DNA from: an uncultured Clostridium sp.
Lineage (GTDB): Bacteria > Bacillota > Clostridia > Clostridiales > Clostridiaceae
DNA length: 64,000 nucleotides
Direction of reading: 5' to 3'
Assembly: GCA_903789665.1 (NCBI GenBank)
Contig: CAIFEX010000005.1
Location: forward strand, 62,001 to 126,000
Shown: positions 9,813-19,263 of the stretch, one piece after another
How positions within the stretch are numbered: position 1 is the stretch's first letter
Layout: the number at the start of each line of letters is the position of its first letter
Notes under the pieces: generated by a model
Database searches by the model: none
Seen by the model: the letters and a program-made list of their open reading frames with translations, nothing else
Told to the model about the DNA's origin: nothing
Position numbers and translations under genes: made by a program

Positions 9813-10214
9813 CTACCTTCCATCTATTACATACTGTCTCATAGAAAGCCTGCTGTTTATCTGATTTACAAGTGCATTGTACATGAGAGCATTAGCTGAC
9901 TGGTTTACCATTTCATTATCTATGTCAACATTGTTTCCATCTTCCCGCATACTGGTACTGTTGTCCGTATTCATATCTATGTCACCGTAATCATTTCCTA
10001 TTTTCATATGTTTTTCATTATCCGTTTTAAGTTCTAGATCATCCATGCTTTTTTTTAAGTTTTCCTCGAAGGTAACATATTTCCGCTTGTATCCTTTTGT
10101 GTTTATATTAGATATGTTATCGGCTATTGCAGTACCCCTCGCCTGGGATGCATCCAATCCCCTTTGCAGCAGGTCATACGTCAGTTCATCATTAGGCACT
10201 TGAGATACATTCAA
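9813..10214 (-). CDS. flgB: Flagellar basal-body rod protein FlgB
   Basis: Proximal rod subunit and first gene of the flagellar operon. The motif [20 protein letters not shown] followed by [11 protein letters not shown] matches the FlgB N-terminal signature; the C-terminus has [20 protein letters not shown]. The start codon is TTG at 10214, with GGAGGG about 7 nt upstream; no in-frame ATG is available nearby. The weak start codon may limit rod subunit synthesis. Confidence 0.9.
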   Translation of the reverse strand: MNVSQVPNDELTYDLLQRGLDASQARGTAIADNISNINTKGYKRKYVTFEENLKKSMDDLELKTDNEKHMKIGNDYGDIDMNTDNSTSMREDGNNVDIDNEMVNQSANALMYNALVNQINSRLSMRQYVIDGR

Positions 10215-10671
10215 CTATTATCCCTCCATTTCTATTATTTTATATATTTTTCCACAAATTTCTAGAAAATATTTCACAGAGGAAATATTTTTAGTCATAT
10301 TTAATTTAATCATGTCTTAATTTTAATTATATTTTATTTTCAATTAAAATTGCTTTCCAACATAAACTATAATATCACAAAATTGCATGTTAATGCTACA
10401 ATTATATGAAATTTTTTCTATTTAATATAAATTTTAATTAAAAAACAAAAATTTACGATATCATAGTATAATTTTTGTAAAAATGTCCTCTTTTCTACCA
10501 TTAATAACATACATAGACATATACTATATTTTCTATTTTCTGCTACTTATGTTACAGCTGTGTTATAGTTATGTTATTTCATATTAAAATCCAATTCTTC
10601 AGCCAAAAAATGCCAAAAAACTACTTAAATATAAAATATTTTATATTTAAGTAGTTTACAGTCTAAAAACA
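10215..10671. other. AT-rich spacer, presumed flgB operon leader
   Basis: About 450 nt without a gene, extremely AT-rich. Read on the minus strand it should carry the promoter of the flgB operon. One possible pair is TTAACA and TATAGT, 16 nt apart, in the 10370-10400 area, but this is weak. A short hairpin (AAATATTTC and GAAATATTT arms, about 10267-10290) lies in the presumed leader. The flagellin terminator occupies its upstream edge. Confidence 0.4.
10615..10657 (-). terminator. Rho-independent terminator of the flagellin gene
   Basis: A 40-nt perfect inverted repeat (10618-10657; arm AAACTACTTAAATATAAAAT) is followed on the minus strand by a run of T. It ends about 15 nt after the flagellin stop codon, so flagellin is transcribed separately from the flgB operon. 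Confidence 0.85.
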
Positions 10672-11526
10672 CTATTTGACATTTTCCAATATTCTAAGCA
10701 CATCCTGGGGAAGTTTATTTGCCTGGGCAATCATGGCATTGGAAGCTTCTATAATTATGCCCTCTCTTGAATAATCAGTTATTTCCTCCGCCATATCCGC
10801 ATCGCTTAAACTGCTGTCTGCCTCGATCATCTGGTCAGTCAAATCCTGCATATTATAATAATTGGTCTCAAACCTGTTCTCCAGAGAACCATATTTGCTC
10901 CTGAAGGAGATAACTTTAGTAAGGGTCGTATCTATGGCCTGTAATGTATCGCCTACATTGCCATCCAATATATCCTTACCTTTGTCCCTTTTGATAGAAT
11001 ACAGGTCTGCGACGTCACTGTTTTCATTATTGGTCAGGTCAAGCTGTGGTATATCCGTATTTTCTCCCGCATTAGCTCCTACAGACACACTTATAGACTT
11101 ACTTCCCCCATTTTGTCCCAGCAGTTTTAAGCCGTTGAATTCAGTCTGATCTGCCATAGTACTTATTCCATCCAGCATCTGATCTATTTCATTTTGTATC
11201 ACATTCCTATCCGATGGTGTAGTCGTTCCGCTGCCTGCCTGCAGTGTAAGCTGCCTTATCCTCTGAATCATTCCAGTAATTTCCTGAAGACCGCCTTCTG
11301 CAGTCTGAAGCATGCTGACGCCATCCTGGACATTTTTAGCTGCAGTTTGAAGTCCACCTATCTGTAATTTTAAATTCTGGCTCTGTACTATTCCGCTGGG
11401 GTTGTCCCTGGCAGTGTTCAATTTAAAGCCGCTTGACAGCCTGAATGAGTTTTCACTCTGTCTAATCAGAGCCTGATTTTGAAGAAAATTCATAGTCAGC
11501 GCCGGCATATTATAGCTTATTCTCAT
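10672..11526 (-). CDS. hag: Flagellin
   Basis: Filament subunit. The N-terminal D0/D1 region is MRISYNMPALTMNFLQNQAL, SFRLSSGFKLNTARDNPSG and VQDGVSMLQTAEGGLQEITG; the C-terminal region has SLSDADMAEEITDYSREGII and a final PQDVLRILENVK. At 284 residues it consists almost only of the D0/D1 core, with a short variable centre instead of surface D2/D3 domains. It is transcribed alone from a sigma-D-like promoter and closed by its own terminator. A divergent relative lies near 54.5-55.3 kb. Confidence 0.93.
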   Translation of the reverse strand: MRISYNMPALTMNFLQNQALIRQSENSFRLSSGFKLNTARDNPSGIVQSQNLKLQIGGLQTAAKNVQDGVSMLQTAEGGLQEITGMIQRIRQLTLQAGSGTTTPSDRNVIQNEIDQMLDGISTMADQTEFNGLKLLGQNGGSKSISVSVGANAGENTDIPQLDLTNNENSDVADLYSIKRDKGKDILDGNVGDTLQAIDTTLTKVISFRSKYGSLENRFETNYYNMQDLTDQMIEADSSLSDADMAEEITDYSREGIIIEASNAMIAQANKLPQDVLRILENVK

Positions 11527-11615
11527 AAAATTCCACTCCTCTTATTTATTTTAAGGCTGCAGTTCCTTCTAAATTTCACAGTTGATACTTGCCTTTTCGA
11601 CGTACTACATTAATG

Positions 11616-11643
11616 TTATCGAAAGCTACTGTAAAATGCTTTA
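11616..11643 (-). promoter_or_regulatory. Sigma-D (sigma-28) type promoter of flagellin
   Basis: On the minus strand, TAAA (11640-11643) is followed after 16 nt by TTCGATAA (11616-11623). This compares with the sigma-28 consensus TAAA, 14-16 nt, GCCGATAA, matching the -35 fully and six of eight -10 bases. It lies about 90 nt before the flagellin start. The motif is read by eye; no start site is known. Confidence 0.65.
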
Positions 11644-11674
11644 GTGGAATTTAAAACATTTTTCATTTTGTGTT

Positions 11675-12016
11675 CTATATAGTCCTATTATAAGGCTCTA
11701 TTCTCACATACATTCTAAATAATTCCAGTGCCTGTTCCTCGCTTATCTGCCCGCTGTCCAAATTCCTGTACAATATATATAAATTGGCATTCATATTTGG
11801 ATCCGTACTTTTAGTTTCCTTCATCTTTTCAAGTATTCTCTGCTTAAGAGAAATATTGCTGTCGTCAAGTTCTCCCTGTATTAAATTCAACATTTTTTCT
11901 GCTGCTTTCCTCGTGGATTTTTCTCCAGTGCTTATCTTTATATTTTTTAATTCCAGAATCAATGTATTTATACAATTTTTATCAATGAGTATCTTTTCTG
12001 ACTTATCACTTCCCAT
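11675..12016 (-). CDS. Uncharacterised small acidic-basic protein upstream of flagellin
   Basis: I do not recognise this 113-residue protein. It is soluble, rich in Lys and Glu, with predicted helices (NTLILELKNIKISTGE, AAEKMLNLIQGELDD, SLKQRILEKMKE), and ends LFRMYVRIEPYNRTI. No cysteines suggest a metal site. The ATG at 12016 is preferred to the GTG at 12028, since GAGGGGTGG lies about 9 nt upstream of it. It stands between flagellin and an SSB-like gene on the same strand, but terminator and promoter positions suggest its own transcript. A link to flagella is only positional. Confidence 0.6.
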   Translation of the reverse strand: MGSDKSEKILIDKNCINTLILELKNIKISTGEKSTRKAAEKMLNLIQGELDDSNISLKQRILEKMKETKSTDPNMNANLYILYRNLDSGQISEEQALELFRMYVRIEPYNRTI

Positions 12017-12114
12017 AATAACTTCCACCCCTCTTTAAATCACTTTATTCTATATTCTACCAGCTGAAATAATTTAATGTCAATAAGTGAAAATTTTGGA
12101 ACAAGTTCTTATAA

Positions 12115-12158
12115 AATTCGGGTGGAGAAAATATTCTCAATCAAACTCCACCTGAATT
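12115..12158. terminator. Hairpin terminator between the SSB-like gene and the 11.7 kb gene
   Basis: Arms AATTCGGGTGGAG (12115-12127) and CTCCACCTGAATT (12146-12158) form a nearly perfect stem. It begins just after the stop of the SSB-like gene on the minus strand. The T-run is weak, so efficiency is uncertain. Confidence 0.6.
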
Positions 12159-12164
12159 TAAAAA

Positions 12165-12497
12165 TCAAGCCAAAGCTTCACCCTTGTACTCTAAAAACTG
12201 AATTCTATTTGCCTCTACAGCAGTAGAAAATTTTTTTACTCCATCCTTTACATAATTTCTAGTGCATATTTTACCGTTGACACCTAAAAGTCTTCCTTTT
12301 TTCAAGTAAGAGCACAATTTATCCCCTTTATTGGTCCAGTAGGAAATTGGAATAAAATCAGCTCCCCTTTCACCGCTGCTGTTTATAAAATCCCTGCTGA
12401 CAGCTAAAATAAATTTAATTACACTCCTAGAATTATTCTCCATTTTAATAATTTCTGCATCCCTAGTAAGTCTTCCAATAAGAGTTACACTATTCAA
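12165..12497 (-). CDS. ssb: Single-stranded DNA-binding protein, short form
   Basis: OB-fold single-strand binding protein. LNSVTLIGRLTRDAEI is the classic SSB N-terminus; SVIKFILAVSRDFINSSGER and DFIPISYWTNKGDKLCSYLK match the core. The frame stays open far upstream, but a TTG at 12497 preceded by GGGAGGT at the right distance gives the normal SSB start, so the upstream 76 codons are not counted. At 110 residues it lacks the acidic C-terminal tail (DDDLPF-type) that recruits repair proteins. It is therefore probably an accessory SSB rather than the main replication one. Confidence 0.78.
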   Translation of the reverse strand: MNSVTLIGRLTRDAEIIKMENNSRSVIKFILAVSRDFINSSGERGADFIPISYWTNKGDKLCSYLKKGRLLGVNGKICTRNYVKDGVKKFSTAVEANRIQFLEYKGEALA

Positions 12498-12612
12498 AAC
12501 TTTTACCTCCCTGTTGGTTTTTCTGTAATTATACCCCAGGGGAAAAGTCTTATTCACAATAATTTTATTCCTATATAAATTCTCGTACAAATAGATTGAA
12601 AATTTACATATT

Positions 12613-12984
12613 TTAAGATTCAACAGGTAAAATTTCTGTCCAGTAACCATCGGGATCCGATATGAAGTAAAGTCCCATTTTTTTGTTTTCATAACATATA
12701 CAGCCCATTTTTTTATGATACTCATGTGCAGCTTCTATATCGTCCGTTCTTACTGCCATATGAACCTCATTATCTCCCAAATTGTACGGCTCTTTTCTGT
12801 CTCTGAGCCAGGTAAGCTCTATTTTGTAATTTTTTACTCCATCTCCCATAAAAACCAGTGTAAAGCTTTTATCCTCCGCTTCCTTTCTCCCGATTTTCTT
12901 AAAGCCAAGAGCCTTTTTATAAAATTCTATACTTTTGTCCAAATTCAAAACATTTATATTATTGTGATCAAATACAAATTTCAT
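12613..12984 (-). CDS. VOC/glyoxalase family protein
   Basis: A 123-residue vicinal-oxygen-chelate fold protein, closest in look to lactoylglutathione lyase (GloA). It contains the two beta-alpha-beta-beta-beta halves with candidate metal ligands in the expected places: His in FDHNNINVLN, Glu in KIELTW, His in EVHMAVR, and Glu in YWTEILPV. The first helix DLDKSIEFYKKALGFK-like segment is typical. The thiol cofactor and substrate cannot be told from sequence. It overlaps nothing functional and reads on the minus strand upstream of the SSB-like gene. Confidence 0.8.
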   Translation of the reverse strand: MKFVFDHNNINVLNLDKSIEFYKKALGFKKIGRKEAEDKSFTLVFMGDGVKNYKIELTWLRDRKEPYNLGDNEVHMAVRTDDIEAAHEYHKKMGCICYENKKMGLYFISDPDGYWTEILPVES

Positions 12985-13134
12985 TATTTATCATCCTCCA
13001 TAAATATAAATTGAATCAGCAGCATGCTTGATATAATTATATCCTATATTTTCACATATGTTAACCTCAGTATAAAATCTGACCTCCCTTTGTGATATAA
13101 TAAAAATAATTTAAATCAAAAAGAAGGTGGACAC

Positions 13135-13872
13135 ATGAAAAATTACAATATTAAAATTCATTACCTGTACCACAGTAGTTTTGCCGTAGAAACTCCCTCT
13201 CATTTTCTAATATTTGATTACTATATGGATTCTTTTGATTCTCACAAGCATACTCTGGAAAACGGGCTCATTTCAGAAGATCTCATAAGGGATAAAAAGA
13301 ACCTGCTGGTTTTTTGTTCACACAGACATCCAGATCATTTCAATCCCATAATATTGAAGTGGCAGAAAGTAAATCCTGAGACAAGGTACATATTGAGCAG
13401 TGATATAAAAATAAGAAAGCCTCCTAAAAATTATTATAGGCTCTCCCGCTATGAAAGCCTGGATCTGGGTGATATATATATAAAAGCTTATGGTTCTACC
13501 GATGTGGGAATCTCATTTTTAATAAAGCTTGACGGAATCACTGTATTTCATGCCGGCGACCTGAATTTATGGCAGTGGAAGGAAGATTCAAATGGTGAAC
13601 AGATATCTGCTGAAAAAAATTTCAAGATGGAAGTGGGGAAAATAAAGGGTGAAAAAATTGACTTTGCATTTTTCCCGGTGGATCCAAGGCTGGAAGAGCG
13701 CTATTCCCTGGGTGGAAAATATTTTATAGACCAGATTCATCCTAAATTTTTCATACCGATGCATTTTTGGGACAATACCTATATAACCGGGGATTTTGCA
13801 GAACTCTTAAAACATTCTTCTACAAAATGTCTAACTATAGATCACAGGGGACAGACTTTTGATTTCAGTTAG
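13135..13872 (+). CDS. Metallo-beta-lactamase fold hydrolase
   Basis: A 245-residue MBL-fold protein. The metal motif HRHPDHF (HxHxDH) is at about residues 63-69, and later ligands include the AGD of VFHAGDLNLW and a His in PMHFWD. The start ATG follows AGAAGGTGG. It overlaps by about 14 nt the possible start of the cobinamide amidohydrolase gene, so the two are probably one operon. The function of the hydrolase in that pair is not known to me. Confidence 0.8.
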   Translation: MKNYNIKIHYLYHSSFAVETPSHFLIFDYYMDSFDSHKHTLENGLISEDLIRDKKNLLVFCSHRHPDHFNPIILKWQKVNPETRYILSSDIKIRKPPKNYYRLSRYESLDLGDIYIKAYGSTDVGISFLIKLDGITVFHAGDLNLWQWKEDSNGEQISAEKNFKMEVGKIKGEKIDFAFFPVDPRLEERYSLGGKYFIDQIHPKFFIPMHFWDNTYITGDFAELLKHSSTKCLTIDHRGQTFDFS

Positions 13873-14593
13873 GGAGATAAGAAAGAATTTGGGGTTCAAC
13901 AGCGCCGGACTGGAAGTAACAAAAGATCATGTCCATATTGATTTTTCAAAACCAGTGGAAATATTGAGTTCCGCCATATTAAACGGAGGTTTCACCAAAG
14001 CCAGCAATATAGTCAACATGAAAATTCCCCAAAACAAAAGTACGGACAGCAGCAATAAATTTCCCTCCCCGGAAACTACCATAGAGAAATATATAGAATC
14101 AAAAAAATGGAAGGGAAAATCTGTGGGCATGATGACTGCTGCAAACATGAAATCCTTCAGAAGCGTCCGTGCAGATAAAAATGGTGTAATAGTGCAGAGT
14201 TTCATAACCATGGGAATATCAAATGCAAGGAGGGCAGGAGATCCGGCTGACTGGAAAAGTTTTAACTCACAAAATCCAAAACCCGGCACTATAAATATAA
14301 TTTTAGGTACAAATGCCAGACTGTCGAAAGCTGCCATGGTAGAGGCCATCATGATAATCACGGAAGCCAAGACCTGCATAATGCAGGATTTCAATATATT
14401 GAGCCCTGTAAGTAAAAAAACTGCAACAGGTACAGGTACGGATTCCTGCGTACTTTTTACAGGCACGGGTCAAAACATAGATTACTGTGGAAAACATGTC
14501 CTAATGGGAGAAATGATAGCAGGCGTAGTTTTAAAATCCTTAAGAGAATCTGTATCTGAAATAATTTCCTGGGGCAAAACCCAGTGGATTTAG
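13859..14593 (+). CDS. cbiZ: Adenosylcobinamide amidohydrolase CbiZ
   Basis: CbiZ cleaves the aminopropanol arm of (adenosyl)cobinamide or pseudo-cobamides to give cobyric acid, allowing corrinoid salvage and remodelling. Family-like segments are LSSAILNGGFTKASNIVNM, VGMMTAANMKSF, TINIILGTNARLS, and the Gly/Thr-rich ATGTGTDSCVLF region. It is 244 residues if the TTG at 13859 is used; this start has no clear ribosome site, and a TTG in LGFNSAG after AGGGAG could be real, shortening the protein by about 10 residues. CobT lies 42 kb away on the same segment. Confidence 0.8.
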   Translation: MISVREIRKNLGFNSAGLEVTKDHVHIDFSKPVEILSSAILNGGFTKASNIVNMKIPQNKSTDSSNKFPSPETTIEKYIESKKWKGKSVGMMTAANMKSFRSVRADKNGVIVQSFITMGISNARRAGDPADWKSFNSQNPKPGTINIILGTNARLSKAAMVEAIMIITEAKTCIMQDFNILSPVSKKTATGTGTDSCVLFTGTGQNIDYCGKHVLMGEMIAGVVLKSLRESVSEIISWGKTQWI

Positions 14594-14614
14594 AATTTCT
14601 CCCTCTCAATATCC

Positions 14615-15046
14615 CTATTTAAGTCCCGTGGATCCAAAGCCCTTTTGTCCCCTATCCGTGCTACTTAGCTCATCCACCTCTTCTACAGACACTTGTTTTA
14701 CAGGTTTTACCACCATCTGGGCAATTTTCATTCCTCTTTCCACCAAGAAAGATTCTCTGCTCAGGTTTATCATGAGTACTTTTATCTCACCCCTGTATCC
14801 CTCATCCACAGTTCCCGGTGAATTCAGAAGTGTAATCCCATATTTCAGGGCAAGCCCGCTTCTGGGTCTCACCTGGGCTTCAGTATTTGAAGGCAGCTGA
14901 ATACCTATTCCAGTATGTACAAGTTTTCTCTCCATCGGTTTTATAAGTACCTCTTCTACCGAAAACAGATCAAGCCCCGCATCTCCGCTGTGGGCATAAA
15001 AAGGAATTCTGGCTTCCGGATTGATCTTTTTTATCAACAACTTCAT
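14615..15046 (-). CDS. dut: dUTP diphosphatase (dUTPase)
   Basis: Hydrolyses dUTP to dUMP, keeping uracil out of DNA. All five trimeric dUTPase motifs are visible in order: [36 protein letters not shown] and the C-terminal [10 protein letters not shown]. It is 143 residues, normal length. It is convergent with cbiZ, about 20 nt apart. Confidence 0.95.
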   Translation of the reverse strand: MKLLIKKINPEARIPFYAHSGDAGLDLFSVEEVLIKPMERKLVHTGIGIQLPSNTEAQVRPRSGLALKYGITLLNSPGTVDEGYRGEIKVLMINLSRESFLVERGMKIAQMVVKPVKQVSVEEVDELSSTDRGQKGFGSTGLK

Positions 15047-15188
15047 ATATGTATTCCCTCTTTCATCATAATTTTTGAATTACAATAATAAAATACCATC
15101 AAAATTTATAAAGCACAATGGAAATACCATTATAGAAATGTTATTATCTATATAAAACAATCAATAAATTCAGGTGGTGTTTAAAACT

Positions 15189-15650
15189 GTGTACAATTAT
15201 CTTACCAAAGAAGCTATAGACAAACTAAAAGTGGAAATTGAACATAGAAAAGTAGTAGTAAGACACAATATAAATGAAAGCTTAAAAGAAGCCAGAGCCC
15301 AGGGGGATCTGAGTGAAAATTTCGAATACAAGGCCGCCAAAAGAGACAGGGCCCACAATGAAAGCAGAATACGCTATCTCGAAAAAATGATAAGAACTTC
15401 AAAGCTCATAAAAGATACGACCTCAAAAAATCAGGTTGGAATCGGTAAAACAGTATGTCTGAAATTTTCAGGGGAAGAAAAAGCCGAAAAATTTGAAATA
15501 GTAACTACCATAGAAGCAGATCCCATGAATAACAGGATAAGTATAGAATCCCCCCTGGGCTCTGCAATATACAAACATGAAACAGGTGACAGTGTCCCTG
15601 TAAAATCACCCCAGGGACAGTATTATGTCAAAATTGAAAGTATCAGGTAA
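15189..15650 (+). CDS. GreA/GreB family transcript cleavage factor
   Basis: A GreA-like protein that would bind the RNA polymerase secondary channel. The N-terminal coiled coil starts YLTKEAIDKLKVEIEHR and carries the tip acidic residues in QGDLSENFEY; the C-terminal FKBP-like domain ends SPQGQYYVKIESIR. The GTG at 15189 is preferred: AGGTGG lies upstream, and it gives the usual YLTKE distance from the N-terminus. The frame itself opens at 15174. At about 153 residues it may be a paralogue of a main GreA elsewhere, since it stands alone. Confidence 0.85.
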   Translation: MYNYLTKEAIDKLKVEIEHRKVVVRHNINESLKEARAQGDLSENFEYKAAKRDRAHNESRIRYLEKMIRTSKLIKDTTSKNQVGIGKTVCLKFSGEEKAEKFEIVTTIEADPMNNRISIESPLGSAIYKHETGDSVPVKSPQGQYYVKIESIR

Positions 15651-15670
15651 AACAAGATATTTATTTCAGG

Positions 15671-17059
15671 TTATCTGTCAGGGAATCTTCTATGGAGGAT
15701 ATCCCTGCCTTTTCTATAATAGGATTTCATTACTTCCTCCGGAACCATACTTCCTCCCGTGGCCCAGGCAATGTGGCAGGAATTTTCCATTTTGTCTTTC
15801 AGATTATTATCTTTTATATATTTTTTGCCAGCTTTACTTTTAAGTAATTGAACCGAACCCAGTACTCCTGCCAGAGCCGAGGGTTCCAATGAAATATTTT
15901 CCGAATCTATAAGTGTGCTTAAAAGCATATAAAGTTTTTCATCCTTTACTGTATAACAGCCGCTTATCAGTTCTTCCATAGTCTTCCCCACAAATTTGGA
16001 CGCCCTTCCAACAGCAAGCCCATCTGCCTCGGTGATTCCATCAATTCCAAAATCCTGGACACATACTTTGTCGTGAAGGCCTGTTACAAGCCCGAGGAGC
16101 ATGCAGGGCGAATGAGTTGGCTCTGCGAAAAAGCAATGCACATTGTCTTTGAAAACCAATTTAAGTCCGAAGGCAACTCCCCCAGGTCCTCCCCCTACTC
16201 CGCAGGGAAGATAAACAAACAGCGGGTGATTTTCATCAACTGCAATATTCATCTCTTCCAGCTGATTTTTTAACCTGTAAGCCGCTACGGCGTACCCAAG
16301 AAACAGATCGGTAGAATTCTCATCGTCCACAAAATACATGTCTGGATCCTGAAGGGACTGTCTCCTTGCTTCCACTATTGCTCTGCTGTAATCCTCCTTA
16401 TATTCTACTACCGTCACACCTTTGCTCCTTAAAAGATCCTTTTTCCACTGTCTTGCATCTGCAGACATATGTACATATACCTTAAATCCCAGTTTTGCAC
16501 TCATGATGCCTATACTGAGGCCTAAATTTCCCGTTGACGCCACTGCAATGGAATACTTTGAAAAAAGCTTCCTGAATTCGCTGCTGTCGATAACAGAGTA
16601 ATCGTCATTTTCCTTCAGCAGATTATTTTTAACTGCCAGATCTTCTGCATGCTTCAGTACCTCATAAATACCTCCTCTGGCCTTGATGGAACCTGAAATG
16701 GCAAGCTCATTATCGCATTTCAGTATCATCTGTCCCGGCAGTTTTTCGTCAAACATTGCTTCAATTTTTCTCTGCATGAAAGGTATTTTTGCAGTAGGAG
16801 ATTCTATAATTCCCCCGGTTTTCTGTGTCTCAGGAAAAACCTTCATAATATAAGGCGCAAATCTTTTCAGCCTTTTTTCAGCATCCTTCACATCCTTCTC
16901 GCCAAGCGAAATATTCTTCATGGCACTTGAAAATTTTCTTACCTTCGGGTTCGCCCAAAAAACTTCTTTTGTAGATACAATGTCACTTATTACAGGAAAC
17001 TGCCTTTCCCACTCTCCTGTAGATTTACCCTGTACAATTTTATTTTCCACATCTATCAC
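15671..17059 (-). CDS. dsdA: D-serine dehydratase (ammonia-lyase)
   Basis: PLP enzyme converting D-serine to pyruvate and ammonia. The Schiff-base lysine sits in [14 protein letters not shown]; the phosphate-binding loop is [33 protein letters not shown] and [13 protein letters not shown] also fit DsdA. At 462 residues it is slightly longer than E. coli DsdA. The start is a GTG at 17059 with a weak ribosome site; a second GTG three codons on is possible. No dsdX or dsdC neighbours are seen. Confidence 0.9.
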   Translation of the reverse strand: MIDVENKIVQGKSTGEWERQFPVISDIVSTKEVFWANPKVRKFSSAMKNISLGEKDVKDAEKRLKRFAPYIMKVFPETQKTGGIIESPTAKIPFMQRKIEAMFDEKLPGQMILKCDNELAISGSIKARGGIYEVLKHAEDLAVKNNLLKENDDYSVIDSSEFRKLFSKYSIAVASTGNLGLSIGIMSAKLGFKVYVHMSADARQWKKDLLRSKGVTVVEYKEDYSRAIVEARRQSLQDPDMYFVDDENSTDLFLGYAVAAYRLKNQLEEMNIAVDENHPLFVYLPCGVGGGPGGVAFGLKLVFKDNVHCFFAEPTHSPCMLLGLVTGLHDKVCVQDFGIDGITEADGLAVGRASKFVGKTMEELISGCYTVKDEKLYMLLSTLIDSENISLEPSALAGVLGSVQLLKSKAGKKYIKDNNLKDKMENSCHIAWATGGSMVPEEVMKSYYRKGRDILHRRFPDR

Positions 17060-17221
17060 TTCTTTCTTTTATAATCCAATGATTTTATTATAATACAAAT
17101 ATCGTTTTTGGTCAGTTAAAGAGTTTAGGTTTTGTTTATAATTAGTTTATATAAAATAGAGATATGTATTTTAAAATATAATAAGGAGGTACTTCCAAAT
17201 AAAATACAGGGAGATGTAAAA

Positions 17222-18475
17222 ATGAAACCAGGTAAAAAAACAGCTGTGGTAATAAGTTTTACCATAGGAATAGTAATGTTTGCCACTACAGCTTTTGCCG
17301 AAGTTACATCCAAAAGCGGCTATGACCAGCTCAAGGATTCTGTGAAATACACTGCAAAAGCCTGCACCAGCGGACTTTCAAGCTATACTGTAGATATGTC
17401 CTTTGCCGTAAAGGACGGTACCAGTACAGTATATTCCGGTGACAATATATCCAGATACGATCTGTCAAATAAATCAAAGGAGGATATAAGTACAGTTTAC
17501 AGCGGCTCAAAAAAAGCTGAAAATTATTATTATATGGACAGGAACAGTGTAATAAATAAACCCAAAGACTCCCCCTCCTATTATGTAACCAATTATACAG
17601 ACGGCACAAACTGGAGTATGACGAATCCCTTCGATGAAGACAGGGCTTCAGATATTGAAAAGATAGCAGATGCCATTGTTGGAAATCTCAAAGATTCTGT
17701 TTCAGTAAACGTAAAGCAGGACGGTTCAAGGGAAATTTCCGGTTCCCTAAACAGCACTCAGATCCCGTCGCTAATAAATGCACTGGTATCCCTTCAATTC
17801 AAAAATTCATTTGCCGAAGATATTAGAAGATCCGGCGACACAATCAACGTTCCCGAACTTACAAATAATATATTTGTAAAAAATGTCAGGGGAACTGCTT
17901 CTGTTGACAAAAATGGCTTAATAAGAACCGTACTCGGCTCGGGAATAATTTCAGGCACTGACAAAAATGGACAAAACCACAATTTAACTTTTGAACTGCT
18001 GCTTAAAACAAGCAATATAGATTCAACTACAATTAAAAAGCCTGATCTCTCAGGTAAAAAGACAATAGTACAAACCGCCAAATCCTCTGAAGTAAATAAA
18101 TTATCAAATCCCGAAAAATACCTTGGGACATATACTCAGAATATAGTAATTGAAAAAAATGGGGAATTCATAAAAATCGGCGAAGGTACAATAACTATCG
18201 AAAAAATAGACACCAATACTGTAAGCGGAACTTATGAATCAAAATATACAAGCGGCTATGAAGACGAAAATCAGAAATTGAATTTCAGCGGCAATTTTGA
18301 CAAGCAAAAAAATGGCGGTGATGATTTCAATGCAGAGATAACTGCAGCTGCAGATTCAAAAGAACCTGTAAAAGGCAATTTACATCTCAACCCAAACTAT
18401 GCAGGCATACAATTCAGCATAGATGGGAATGCCCTTACAAATTACGATTCCCAGTACAATAAAGTATTCAAGTAA
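17222..18475 (+). CDS. Secreted protein of unknown function
   Basis: I do not recognise a named family. The ATG at 17222 is preferred over the upstream open frame, because it gives a clean signal peptide (MKPGKKTAVVISFTIGIVMF, then ATTAFAEV with an A-x-A cleavage site) preceded by GGGAGATG. The mature part (about 390 residues) is Ser/Thr/Asn/Lys-rich with repeated beta-like stretches and no cysteines, suggesting an extracellular or wall-associated protein. It is followed by an ABC exporter and a two-component system in the same direction; it could be one of their regulated or sensed outputs, but this is only context. Confidence 0.65.
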   Translation: MKPGKKTAVVISFTIGIVMFATTAFAEVTSKSGYDQLKDSVKYTAKACTSGLSSYTVDMSFAVKDGTSTVYSGDNISRYDLSNKSKEDISTVYSGSKKAENYYYMDRNSVINKPKDSPSYYVTNYTDGTNWSMTNPFDEDRASDIEKIADAIVGNLKDSVSVNVKQDGSREISGSLNSTQIPSLINALVSLQFKNSFAEDIRRSGDTINVPELTNNIFVKNVRGTASVDKNGLIRTVLGSGIISGTDKNGQNHNLTFELLLKTSNIDSTTIKKPDLSGKKTIVQTAKSSEVNKLSNPEKYLGTYTQNIVIEKNGEFIKIGEGTITIEKIDTNTVSGTYESKYTSGYEDENQKLNFSGNFDKQKNGGDDFNAEITAAADSKEPVKGNLHLNPNYAGIQFSIDGNALTNYDSQYNKVFK

Positions 18476-18537
18476 CAATTTTTATGGTGAAGATTTTCGG
18501 TGTCATCCGAAGATCTTCCAAAAAAAGAGGTGTATAA

Positions 18538-19263
18538 ATGGAAAACGCTATTGAAATAAAAAACTTATGCAAGACATATAAAAACGGGAGAGGTATAGAC
18601 AATATAAATCTTGACATCTCAAGCGGGGATATATTCGGCTTTCTGGGACCGAACGGTGCCGGGAAAACCACGGCCATGAAGATAATGACAGGCCTCATGA
18701 AACCGGATCGAGGTGATGTGAAGATACTAGGTCACAGTATTTTGACAGAATTTGAAAAGGCAATCTACAATGTGGGATGCATCATTGAAACCGCAGAAGC
18801 CTATCCATATTTAACAGCTTTTGAAAACTTAAGACAATTTTCAAGATATTATAAAGATGTGGATACCGGCAGAATTATGGAAATTCTAGACGCTGTAGGG
18901 CTCCTGAAATACAAGGATGAAAAACCCGCAAGATTTTCCCTCGGAATGAAACAGAGACTCGGAATTGCATCCTCACTCCTGTCAAAGCCCCGAGTCGTAA
19001 TTTTAGATGAACCCTTAAACGGCATGGATGTGGAGGGAATGATAAACGTACGAAATATCATCAAGAACCTGGCAGAAAATGAGGGAACCACCTTCTTCAT
19101 TTCAAGCCACCTTATTCATGACATTGAATTGACCTGCAAACATGTTGGAATACTATACAACGGCAGAGTTATCAATGTAGACAGTACAGAAAACATATTG
19201 AACAGCTATGCTTCCCTTGAAAATTATTTTATCAGTGAGGTAGAGAGAAATGATAGAATTTAA
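18538..19263 (+). CDS. ABC transporter ATP-binding protein (BcrA-like)
   Basis: Nucleotide-binding subunit of a drug or peptide exporter. Walker A GPNGAGKT is at about residues 37-44, signature FSLGMKQR at about 131, Walker B VVILDEPLNGMD just after, and the switch His in ISSHLIHD. The size (241 residues) and an N-terminus of the IEIKNLCKTYKNGRGI type resemble bacitracin/lantibiotic exporters (BcrA family). It overlaps the permease gene by 14 nt and is probably co-transcribed with the downstream kinase and regulator. Confidence 0.9.
   Translation: MENAIEIKNLCKTYKNGRGIDNINLDISSGDIFGFLGPNGAGKTTAMKIMTGLMKPDRGDVKILGHSILTEFEKAIYNVGCIIETAEAYPYLTAFENLRQFSRYYKDVDTGRIMEILDAVGLLKYKDEKPARFSLGMKQRLGIASSLLSKPRVVILDEPLNGMDVEGMINVRNIIKNLAENEGTTFFISSHLIHDIELTCKHVGILYNGRVINVDSTENILNSYASLENYFISEVERNDRI

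Noticed and set aside
10215-10671. A c-di-GMP riboswitch in the flagellar operon leader
   Set aside because: The conserved class I and II sequence elements could not be found; only simple AT-rich hairpins are present.
12498-12725. Upstream extension of the SSB-like frame
   Set aside because: It overlaps the 3' part of the VOC gene out of frame, and a TTG with GGGAGGT starts exactly at the family N-terminus.
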